Assembly: GCF_000803265.1 (NCBI RefSeq)
Contig: NW_014575406.1
Span: 62,001 to 126,000 of the forward strand
Length of the DNA: 64,000 bases
Direction: 5' to 3'
From: Ordospora colligata OC4
Lineage: Eukaryota; Microsporidia; Ordosporidae
Part shown: positions 1 through 7,252 of the stretch, one piece after another
Layout of the letters: the number at the start of each line of letters is the position of its first letter
Position numbering within the stretch: position 1 is the first letter of the stretch
The notes under the pieces: generated by a model
Seen by the model: only the letters and a program-made list of their open reading frames with translations
Databases searched by the model: none
What the model was told of the DNA's origin: nothing
Position numbers and translations under genes: made by a program

Positions 1-41
1 CTCACCAATCTTGAACTATCAAACAGATCCACATGGAGATA

Positions 42-170
42 TCAAACAGCTTCATTAGAAAGTGTAACTCTTTTGAACGACACAACATCTATCCAAATCG
101 ACAGCAGCAACAGAACAAATAGGAAAAGACCTATCAATCCAATTCTCTGTCTCTTGCTTTTTGTTTTCAT
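42..170 (-). CDS. possible small single-pass membrane protein
   Basis: A 42-residue open frame starts at an ATG and runs to TGA. Residues 1-9 are strongly basic (MKTKSKRQR) and are followed by a leucine-rich hydrophobic stretch of about 18 residues, then a short polar tail. The layout would suit a tiny signal-anchor protein. There is no CCC/GGG run before the start and I recognise no family. It could be chance coding in an intergenic stretch at the window edge, so confidence is low. Confidence 0.25.
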   Translation of the reverse strand: MKTKSKRQRIGLIGLFLFVLLLLSIWIDVVSFKRVTLSNEAV

Positions 171-287
171 AAAAAACTCACAATGCTAACCTAAAACAAC
201 GGTGCAAAACACCGTGACAATCCTGACACACATTTGTGGCTCTTGAGCAAATACTTATGAACCATTATTTGATTTGTTATCAGCGAT

Positions 288-788
288 TTACTTGTCTTTG
301 GTGTCTTTACCATGACTACCATCCTTATTTGCATCTGTAATCGCTTTTCGCATTCTTTTTTGTTCTCTTCGATTTATACACTCGTTTATTCTTATACTTG
401 CCATCTCCAAAACTTCGCCATCTCCATTCCCATTTGCATCTTCAAGTTCGCCATATCTAAAAACATCAATTTTGCCATATGTAAGCTCATTGTATCTTTC
501 ATAACATGCTTGACTACTTCTGCACATTACTTGCCCTATTAGTCCCCACTGCGGATGGAAGGTACTAGCAACAGTAACCAAGCGCTGATCATCCTCATTA
601 CTCCATTCAGAGCCTGCCTGCAACGGGCTCACACGTTCTTCCCATCTGGCTTTGCACTGCGATGGCGTCTTCGACATAAACAGAGACGACACTTTAGACC
701 ACTTGTTTACTCCATACTTCATCACCCCTGCTTTCAAGACCTCATCCTCAGTCTTCGTCCAGCAACCATCACCCTTCTCCAGTTTCAT
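288..788 (-). CDS. CEF1: Cef1/Cdc5-like Myb-domain protein
   Basis: This 166-residue protein has two Myb/SANT repeats, at about residues 5-54 and 60-106. The first has the regular tryptophan spacing GCWTKTEDE...NKWSKV...RWEERV, and the second begins EWSNEDDQRL. The first repeat, with KTPSQCKARWEE, most resembles Cef1/CDC5L, the Prp19-complex splicing factor, which fits an organism that keeps a few introns. Cdc5 proteins are normally several hundred residues long, so this would be a minimal form ending in a basic tail. The start used is the first ATG; the open frame reaches further up only through TTG. It begins 28 bp after the stop of the Rho-type GTPase gene on the same strand. A generic two-repeat Myb regulator is the main alternative. 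Confidence 0.65.
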   Translation of the reverse strand: MKLEKGDGCWTKTEDEVLKAGVMKYGVNKWSKVSSLFMSKTPSQCKARWEERVSPLQAGSEWSNEDDQRLVTVASTFHPQWGLIGQVMCRSSQACYERYNELTYGKIDVFRYGELEDANGNGDGEVLEMASIRINECINRREQKRMRKAITDANKDGSHGKDTKDK

Positions 789-815
789 TGTATGCAAACA
801 CAACTTCAATAAAAA

Positions 816-1454
816 TCAATTTATTTCTCTGCAACAGATGAAATCACACAATGAAGACCAAACTCCTCCAAAAAACGATTTACTCTCCTTGAGATGCATC
901 TGTAGTGCATACTCAGAGATCTTCTCAAAAATCTCATCCACTCCAACTCCACTCTTTGCAGAGCATTCAAAATACCCAACAGCGCCAATACTTCTGGCAA
1001 GCTCCAGTCCTTCTACTGTAGATATAGGTGAATCACCGTTTCTTGCAAGCTCCTCAAGCCTTTGACTGTCATCTCTCAAGTCAGACTTTGCCCCCACGAG
1101 GAAGTACTTTGCATGAGGTGCCTTCTCACGAACCTGTCCAACAAGGTTATTTTTCACCTCTGCATACGACGTTCTGTCATCAATTGCATAAACAATCGTA
1201 ATATAATCTGCAGATGGCAGCGCCAGATGCCTGAACCTTGCATACTCGTCCTGCCCTGCAGTATCCCATAAGCGCAGCTCAATGGTATTGCCCATATGCT
1301 TATACATGTTGTTCACAGAGTTAAACACAGTAGGACTTATTTCTGTGCCAAACACCTTTTTTTTGTGTCTTGTAAGAATGCTCGTCTTTCCACACGTTGC
1401 AGACCCAATGATTGTCAGCTGCTTTGAGATATCAGCAACTATACCTTCTGACAT
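816..1454 (-). CDS. Rho-type small GTPase
   Basis: This is a 212-residue small GTPase. The P-loop is GSATCGKTS near residue 17, switch I is SPTVF, switch II is WDTAGQDEY, the base-recognition motif is GAKSD in place of the usual TKxD/NKxD, and the G5 motif is ECSAK. SPTVF and the overall layout point to the Rho/Rac/Cdc42 family, which controls actin and polarity. The C-terminus is CDFICCREIN, which is not a CAAX box, so standard prenylation at a terminal cysteine motif is not evident. The internal cysteines could be acylated (inference). The start is placed at the ATG that follows AACCCTCAAG. A longer frame would need TTG or a more distal ATG at 1481. Confidence 0.85.
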   Translation of the reverse strand: MSEGIVADISKQLTIIGSATCGKTSILTRHKKKVFGTEISPTVFNSVNNMYKHMGNTIELRLWDTAGQDEYARFRHLALPSADYITIVYAIDDRTSYAEVKNNLVGQVREKAPHAKYFLVGAKSDLRDDSQRLEELARNGDSPISTVEGLELARSIGAVGYFECSAKSGVGVDEIFEKISEYALQMHLKESKSFFGGVWSSLCDFICCREIN

Positions 1455-1459
1455 CTTGA

Positions 1460-1462
1460 GGG
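1460..1462 (-). promoter_or_regulatory. CCC start-proximal motif of the Rho-type GTPase gene
   Basis: On the minus strand a CCC run sits five bases before the ATG at 1454. It falls inside the longer open frame, so it argues that translation starts at 1454 and not at 1481. Confidence 0.55.
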
Positions 1463-1773
1463 TTGTTTTGTCTGCATACATATGCTCTACAGAGTCTCTT
1501 AGATAGGACAAACTATACAGATAGAGAATGTCATACAGGCATTGATTTACAAAACAGATACATCAGTTGTCTTATTGCATTACTTAGGCACAGATATGCA
1601 CACTCCTAAGTCATAGCATTATACATGCATTAATACATTTCATAATAACATAATATAATGTGTTTGCATTGATACGCATTGATTCATCATGGCATTGGCA
1701 TTACATTTATGTGTTTTCATGATTTGATGTGGCTGCCAACATACTCATCTTTTAGAATCATACAAACCCCAAG

Positions 1774-3360
1774 ATGTCAATAAGAGGTTTAGATGATATG
1801 AAGATGTACCCGAAGCAGAATTTTCTAATGAAGATTCCGCACAAGGCATTTGAAAAAATGAGGATATGCATGGATGGGAACTGGTTTCTTCGTAAATACA
1901 CGGGCACAATGAAGATCCATGAAGGCTTTGTAATGGGGATGGATGAAATTGTCCTTGAGTGTTTAGCACCACTTTTTGAGTTTAAGAAGGAGTATGACAT
2001 AGACATCATATGGGTTTGGGATGGAATTCGACTTCAAAAGCCTCAGATAGTGGAGCAGAGTGGATCAGACACACAGATGCAGCATGCATTTGATCTATAC
2101 AGGCAAGGTGAATACAAGAGAGCAGGAAGAGCATGGGGAGGACTTGCAGAGATGGGATATAATACTGATATGATAAACAAGGTGCTTGGCGAGAATGGTG
2201 TATTTCCAGTCACAGCGCCGTATTCAGCAACTGCACAATGTGCATATTTCATAAGCATTGGTGCCTGCTCTTATGCATTTGGAAAGTCTGATATTCTTCT
2301 TTTTGAGGAAGTGGAGAAGGTTATACTGGACATGTTTGGGACATCCACAACTGAAGGATGCTTCAACGTACTTTACAAGAGCAAGTTTGTTGAGTTTTTC
2401 GGACTTGGGCTAAAGCAGTTTTTGATTACTGGGTTGCTTCTTGGATGTGACTTCTGTTCAACGCTTCCGAGCTATGCAGAAGATTTTTCTGTTGCAAAAG
2501 TCGTTGACGCAGTTAAGGAGTCTGATGATCCGATGCAAATGATCAGGAAGTTATGTGAAGATAGTGTATGTAAGAAGTATACAGAGCACTTTTTGCAAGG
2601 AGTAGCGACTGTAACTTATCATCCTGTTATGAAGATTACAGGAGAGGTACAACCTTATAATCAAGATAATGTGCCTAAAGGGCTAGAGAAAATATTTGGA
2701 ACAAGGCTCGCGCCAAGAGTATATGAAGCAATGTTTATGAACGAGGTTTCTGGCGATGCACCGCAGATTCTTGGGATGAAGAATGAAGATGCAGATTTGA
2801 TAAGCATGACGGAGGAAATTATGGCAAGAATGGAATCTATGAAGCAGTCCAAAGGATTTGCGGATATTATTTGTCCAAAGATGGTTATTTGCAATGGCCT
2901 AAGTGAGTATTCTGCACTATTACTGCTGGAGATGATAATACTTGGGAGAATGAGATCACCTTATGTCCCAAAAATACTCTGCTTGTATGATGGACAAATG
3001 TACGGTGGAGGTTGCAGTAGTCAGAAGATGGAAATAAGCAGATCCGAGTTACTTAGTTGCCTAAGGATCGACTATGAAATGTTGAAGTACTACGCAGAGC
3101 TACTGAAGGTATTTTCGTTACTTAAGAGTATGAAGGAGATGGGCGAGAAGATGTATGGAATGAAAGCTCAAAAGCAGAGCTTGAAAAAACCGATTCTTTT
3201 GAATGCGCTTTTCCACGGCTCTTTTGAATTTAATGGAGAAATGGGAAAGAGCAATTTTGAGTTTTTGAGGAGGGTAAAAGTGTTTTTAGAGGCAAACAGA
3301 GGGGTTGATGAGAAGGTATCTGAAGCTTTAGTAGAGGTTGAGGAAGTTCTTAAGCAATAA
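1774..3360 (+). CDS. MKT1: Mkt1-like XPG-family post-transcriptional regulator
   Basis: The 528-residue protein has an XPG N-like region (about residues 15-95, with MRICMDGNWFLRKYT and IDIIWVWDGIRLQKPQ) and an XPG I-like region around residues 140-210, followed by helical C-terminal Mkt1 domains. Most of the acidic catalytic residues of Fen1/Rad2 nucleases are not evident, as in Mkt1, which binds Pbp1 and acts on mRNA fate. The start is the ATG after AACCCCAAG. It heads a run of three plus-strand genes (Mkt1, Tap42, Rtf1). An active XPG nuclease is less likely but not excluded without alignment. Confidence 0.75.
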   Translation: MSIRGLDDMKMYPKQNFLMKIPHKAFEKMRICMDGNWFLRKYTGTMKIHEGFVMGMDEIVLECLAPLFEFKKEYDIDIIWVWDGIRLQKPQIVEQSGSDTQMQHAFDLYRQGEYKRAGRAWGGLAEMGYNTDMINKVLGENGVFPVTAPYSATAQCAYFISIGACSYAFGKSDILLFEEVEKVILDMFGTSTTEGCFNVLYKSKFVEFFGLGLKQFLITGLLLGCDFCSTLPSYAEDFSVAKVVDAVKESDDPMQMIRKLCEDSVCKKYTEHFLQGVATVTYHPVMKITGEVQPYNQDNVPKGLEKIFGTRLAPRVYEAMFMNEVSGDAPQILGMKNEDADLISMTEEIMARMESMKQSKGFADIICPKMVICNGLSEYSALLLLEMIILGRMRSPYVPKILCLYDGQMYGGGCSSQKMEISRSELLSCLRIDYEMLKYYAELLKVFSLLKSMKEMGEKMYGMKAQKQSLKKPILLNALFHGSFEFNGEMGKSNFEFLRRVKVFLEANRGVDEKVSEALVEVEEVLKQ

Positions 3361-3431
3361 ATGGTGTTGATTGATTTATGGAGTGAATTTAATGGTGAGA
3401 AGAAGCGAGCTAGGTTTTGATGTGATATATG

Positions 3432-3435
3432 CCCC
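3432..3435 (+). promoter_or_regulatory. CCCC start-proximal motif of the Tap42 gene
   Basis: A CCCC run lies between two in-frame ATGs, at 3429 and 3441. As the run normally precedes the initiator in this window, it favours 3441. Confidence 0.55.
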
Positions 3436-3440
3436 TAGAA

Positions 3441-4145
3441 ATGATACGTGAATTGATAGTGTGTGTGCTGGAAGGAAGGGATATTGATGTTAAGGATTTG
3501 CCGATGGATATGGCTGATGTTGACGAAAGCTTGAATGATATGGAAATTGATGATATTCTAGAATGTGTTATTTCTTATATACATGGAGTATCAAGCGATC
3601 GAGCGGGAAGGAAAGAAGATGCATTAAGGCTTTTTAATGAATACTGTGCAGATTGTGAATATCTGAAGTTGGTTTGTAAAGAAACGATAGAGATGTGCAG
3701 GAAGAAGGAGCGAGAGGGAAGAATAAGGATACAGAATAAGATGAGGGAGTTTAGATTTGAGGTGATTGACTGGGAGGATAGGGAGTGGGTGATGAAGCTT
3801 ATTGAGTATTTTTATGTGATGGGGATGAAGAATGTCGAGCATCTGAATGCTGAGATTGAATTGCTTGAGAAGAGTGATGAGTGCAGAGCAAGTAATCAAT
3901 CAGGCATTGAATGTGTAAGGATTGATGAATCTGGAAGAGCTGAAAACATGCTTGTGCGCAGGAACAAGCCGACTATGAGCCTTGATGAATTTGCAGACAA
4001 GTTAATGGCTAGCATGAAAAACGAAGTCAAAGTTATTGATGATACAGAGCCAGAAGAGAAGTATACAAGAAATGAACTGATTATGAAGGACAATGAAAGG
4101 GATTGGAGAGGATCAAACCGAGGAAACACAATAGGAATGGGATGA
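3441..4145 (+). CDS. TAP42: Tap42/alpha4-like PP2A regulator
   Basis: This is a 234-residue protein. The C-terminal half carries the signature of the Tap42/IGBP1 family: PTMSLDEFADKLMA near residue 180 and, at the very end, RGSNRGNTIGMG, matching the conserved glycine/asparagine tail. The N-terminal part is helical and charged, as expected for the TPR-like domain that binds type 2A phosphatase catalytic subunits. Yeast Tap42 is longer (about 366 residues), so this is a shortened version. Tap42 links TOR signalling to PP2A-type phosphatases. The start was moved to the second ATG because a CCCC run lies directly upstream of it. Confidence 0.75.
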   Translation: MIRELIVCVLEGRDIDVKDLPMDMADVDESLNDMEIDDILECVISYIHGVSSDRAGRKEDALRLFNEYCADCEYLKLVCKETIEMCRKKEREGRIRIQNKMREFRFEVIDWEDREWVMKLIEYFYVMGMKNVEHLNAEIELLEKSDECRASNQSGIECVRIDESGRAENMLVRRNKPTMSLDEFADKLMASMKNEVKVIDDTEPEEKYTRNELIMKDNERDWRGSNRGNTIGMG

Positions 4146-4210
4146 TGATGGAAGAGGATCAACCTGTGCAGAATGGTAAGGTGCATATTGATTTGGATAG
4201 ACAAAGACGA

Positions 4211-4214
4211 CCCC
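4211..4214 (+). promoter_or_regulatory. CCCC start-proximal motif of the Rtf1 gene
   Basis: CCCC directly abuts the ATG at 4215. An in-frame ATG at 4173 gives an unlikely hydrophobic leader, so the motif decides the start. Confidence 0.55.
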
Positions 4215-5066
4215 ATGAAGAGAGGATATGCGTCTTGTGAGGACATAGATTTTGATAGGGAGGAGCTCTATGAGTCGACTGAAGATAGAGAGGCGCTGAT
4301 GAAAATGCCAGAAACAAGGCGAGAGGAGATCCTGTATGAGAGGCATCTGGAGCGACAAAAGCTTAGGGAGAAAAAAGAGCTTGAAGAAAAGATGTACCGA
4401 GGAAGTAAGAAAGACGATGTGAGTGTGAAAGATAAGGATGGTGGCAAGGACGTGTTTACAGGAGAGGGCGGCGATGAACAAGAGTTCCTGGAGTTTAGTG
4501 GCTGTATTGTCAGCAGAGACATGATTGCAAGGAATGTGTTCAAACCCTTTTTTGAAGGGTTTGTGGGTCATTTTACAAGGGCAAGGATAAATGGGCTGTA
4601 TGTGGTTGTTAAGATATTAGGAGTTAGTAAAGGTGAAGTATATGGGATATGGATGAAGGGACAGGAGGTGAAGACAAATAGGTACTTGGATGTATCCACA
4701 GGGACAAAGACTTACACCCGGTTTAAGATTGAGAATGTGAGCAATTCGCCACTACTGAATGAGGAGTATGAAGATGTGTGGAGGTCGTTCAAAATAGGAT
4801 CTGTGTCAAAAGTTAAAGAGTGCTATGATGAGTTGATAAAGATGATGAGCAAGGAGCTGAGTGATGGAGAAATAACGGAGATGATCAAATGCAAGGAGGA
4901 GGTGTGTCCTCGGAAGCGGAGTGTGGCACATATGAAAATTGAGTTAATACAGAAGAGAGACAAAGCGATTGAACTTAAGGACAAGAAGACAGCAATGAAA
5001 TACCAGAAGTTGATTGAGGAGATTGAGGACCAGGTTAGCAGGGATTCTATCAAGAGGCGTGAGTAG
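4215..5066 (+). CDS. RTF1: Rtf1 Plus3-domain subunit of the Paf1 complex
   Basis: This is a 283-residue protein. An N-terminal charged region contains the family-typical stretch STEDREALMKMPETRREEIL, with a basic coiled segment after it. The Plus3 domain spans about residues 95-200, from SGCIVSRDMIARNVF through KILGVSKGEVYGIW to a segment with VSNSPLLNEEYE. A coiled coil closes the protein. Rtf1 works with RNA polymerase II in elongation and supports histone H2B ubiquitination in yeast; Plus3 binds Spt5. Yeast Rtf1 is about twice as long. The gene lies 69 bp after Tap42 on the same strand. Confidence 0.85.
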   Translation: MKRGYASCEDIDFDREELYESTEDREALMKMPETRREEILYERHLERQKLREKKELEEKMYRGSKKDDVSVKDKDGGKDVFTGEGGDEQEFLEFSGCIVSRDMIARNVFKPFFEGFVGHFTRARINGLYVVVKILGVSKGEVYGIWMKGQEVKTNRYLDVSTGTKTYTRFKIENVSNSPLLNEEYEDVWRSFKIGSVSKVKECYDELIKMMSKELSDGEITEMIKCKEEVCPRKRSVAHMKIELIQKRDKAIELKDKKTAMKYQKLIEEIEDQVSRDSIKRRE

Positions 5067-5235
5067 TATTGATTAAAGTAGAGATGTTTTGTATATAGTC
5101 TTGGTATGTTTACCATGTTTGGTTTAGTATGAGTTTTTGTTTATGCATGTTGGTGATTTATATTATATGTGCTTATGCATTTTGGATTTTTCTGGAGAAA
5201 TGCAAAATTTTAGCATTGAGTACGGAGCCCCCCAC

Positions 5236-5427
5236 ATGTCTAATCAAAAGAAGAATGTGAGCGAGAAAGAGGAATTTTCTGAAGAATCAAATTCCGATAG
5301 TAGTACTATCACGGGTAGCGACGTTGATTATGAAAATAGTGGATCTGGATCTGAATCTGAATATGAAAATAGTGACAGTTATGAGACCGAAGACGAATCT
5401 GATGTTGACGATGATGAAGATTCTTAA
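5236..5427 (+). CDS. small acidic serine-rich protein
   Basis: This is a 63-residue protein made almost entirely of Ser, Glu, Asp and Gly, with a short lysine-containing N-terminus (MSNQKKNVSEKEE) and an acidic tail ending DVDDDEDS. The frame is open further upstream, but a run of six C bases followed by CA directly precedes this ATG, so I start it here. Composition suggests a disordered nuclear acidic protein, for example a histone-binding or chaperone-like tail, but no family can be named. It converges on the PIG-U-like gene. Confidence 0.6.
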   Translation: MSNQKKNVSEKEEFSEESNSDSSTITGSDVDYENSGSGSESEYENSDSYETEDESDVDDDEDS

Positions 5428-5544
5428 TTATTTGAATGGGCAGTGGTGAACTGAATTGCTACAGCCTTTAATGGCAATATTCTAAGGTATATGGTATTAA
5501 AGGATTTTCTTTAATTTTTGAATTTTATATTAAGAATTGCTTTT

Positions 5545-6396
5545 TCATGTGGTGCTTGCCTTGGCGTAGATCTTGATTCCAGACTCTGGATGAACGAGGT
5601 GTTCTCGTGCTTTCAATGTTTTCCATCTTCGTTCGATTATGAAGAGTAAATTGAATGCCACACAGCACCAGTTGATGAAGTTTGGATTACCCACTCCTTT
5701 GATTCTGAAGAGATACTGGATGTAGTTTTCAAGAACAAAGAAAAGCAAATAGAAGTGAAGAACCGGCGAATGCACTATGAAAGGTAAATAGCTTTTGTAG
5801 TTTGATGGCTTGAACAGCAGTATGATTTCGAGCTTGTATTTTTCAGGAACAGCAAATGTCATGTAAGTCATCAGTGCATAGAATGTATGATAGAAGTACC
5901 TTGCATATTGGGAAAATATGTTAAGATGGAAGAACCAAGTGACACTTAGCGATGGATTGTGCGAGTTTCTGAATTCTGCTTCAAAAAGACGCGGAAATGC
6001 ATGTGAAAGAATGAATGCATTGTTACCTGAAAGCAAAGGAGCATAGAACGTGCTCATAGTTGTAAGTATGGTTATAGGCAGTTCATTATATCCCTTTTTG
6101 AGTAGCACAATCAATAAATTCTCTATAGATATGGAATCAGCAGGAACAAGCATTGAGCATATCAGGTATTTCTCTGAATTCAGCACGAATGCCGTTATAA
6201 AGTCACAAATGCAAGAGACGAGCACGAAGTGTTTTCTTGGTATGAAGTGATACACGGCAGGAGTGATTGTTGGCCTCAAATACATTTTCTGGTAGATGCT
6301 TTCAGGATTGTAATAGTTGTAGCATAATGATGGAATATCATATGACTTGAATACAAGTATTGCCATGTATAGAAATAATCTCTTAAGCTTAATCAT
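5545..6396 (-). CDS. GAB1: PIG-U/Gab1-like GPI transamidase subunit
   Basis: This 283-residue protein is hydrophobic, with about seven to eight membrane segments. Three stretches match the order seen in PIG-U: SVTWFFHLNIFSQYARYF in the middle (family: GLFWYFFTEMFEHFR), LLFKPSNYKSYLPFI (family: IFKxYPxxGD), and GVGNPNFINWCCVAFNLL near the end (family: GSGNANFF...L). PIG-U/Gab1 belongs to the ER complex that attaches GPI anchors to proteins such as spore and surface proteins. The normal length is about 400 residues, so several N-terminal helices are missing or shortened. ACCCTAGAGA precedes the ATG. Another multi-pass ER protein remains possible. Confidence 0.6.
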   Translation of the reverse strand: MIKLKRLFLYMAILVFKSYDIPSLCYNYYNPESIYQKMYLRPTITPAVYHFIPRKHFVLVSCICDFITAFVLNSEKYLICSMLVPADSISIENLLIVLLKKGYNELPITILTTMSTFYAPLLSGNNAFILSHAFPRLFEAEFRNSHNPSLSVTWFFHLNIFSQYARYFYHTFYALMTYMTFAVPEKYKLEIILLFKPSNYKSYLPFIVHSPVLHFYLLFFVLENYIQYLFRIKGVGNPNFINWCCVAFNLLFIIERRWKTLKAREHLVHPESGIKIYAKASTT

Positions 6397-6546
6397 TCTC
6401 TAGGGTTGATGAACTCTGAGAATTATGAGGATGCTTTTGTATGATAACCAGCCTTGATGAGCTGCAATGCATAGTTATAGTATAAAATTATGCATTCGAG
6501 ACTAATGATCTCTGGGAGACAATAATAAGATTTCGAATTATTACGG

Positions 6547-7164
6547 CTAATCACATCTTCCTTTAATTGATCTCTTGATAACTCTGTCTTTGCTGATGAT
6601 GTAGCAATCAGCACCCCAACCAGAGAGTGCGTCTCTATCGACAGAGTTAAGGAATGCCTGAACACAGGTGACAAAAAGATTTTCGTCGTCCATACCTGGC
6701 CTGTATAATGCCTCGCATATGCCTAGAAGATTCTTGTATGCGGTTCCAGCAGCCACAAAGTCACCAGGTGTAGTGGTGGAGCCAATGCAATCGAGTCCAG
6801 ATATGTATGGAGTATTATCACATGAAAGACCAACAACAAGCGGACTTGTGTAGTATGGAGTGGCTCTCTTTGAGTATAGAATGAATGAAATCATGTTATT
6901 GAGTTCCTCAGGCTCCATTTCCCTTTGCTCTTCGAGCTTGAATAGGTTGTAGTTCTTACGTATCTTTCTTAATAGAACCTGCGTGTCTGGGACAAACTCA
7001 GGAAGACCCACAAACAGCTTAGGCCCAATTTTGTGTATTCTTGTGAAGTCCTTTGAAACGGTTATTGCGCCCGAGCCGAGTCTTCTGTCACTTATTATTG
7101 CCACGCTTTCACCTCCTGCCATTGCTAGAATAGATCCTCCGTAGAGTGTGGCTGGATCAAACAT
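6547..7164 (-). CDS. PUP3: proteasome subunit beta type-3 (Pup3)
   Basis: This 205-residue protein matches the 20S proteasome beta-3 subunit along its length: YGGSILAMAGGESVAIISDRR at the start (family: NGGxxxAMxGxxCVAIAxDxR), KEEQREMEP-like YNLFKLEEQREMEPEE in the middle, and RDALSGWGADCYII with KRSIKGRCD at the end. Beta-3 is a non-catalytic ring subunit; as expected there is no processed catalytic threonine. The start is the ATG just after ACCCCAGT; the open frame extends much further up but over the neighbouring promoter and gene. It is divergent from the P5A ATPase gene with 88 bp between starts. Confidence 0.92.
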   Translation of the reverse strand: MFDPATLYGGSILAMAGGESVAIISDRRLGSGAITVSKDFTRIHKIGPKLFVGLPEFVPDTQVLLRKIRKNYNLFKLEEQREMEPEELNNMISFILYSKRATPYYTSPLVVGLSCDNTPYISGLDCIGSTTTPGDFVAAGTAYKNLLGICEALYRPGMDDENLFVTCVQAFLNSVDRDALSGWGADCYIISKDRVIKRSIKGRCD

Positions 7165-7252
7165 ACTGGGGTGAATAAGTGCCTTTAGATTAAACCATTG
7201 TTTAGTAATAGAATGTAGAAACAAGTTAATTTTACAAAAATGCGGCCCTTGA

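Noticed and set aside
312..1065. Three plus-strand frames over the Myb and Rho-type genes
   Set aside because: They are shadows of well-recognised minus-strand genes.
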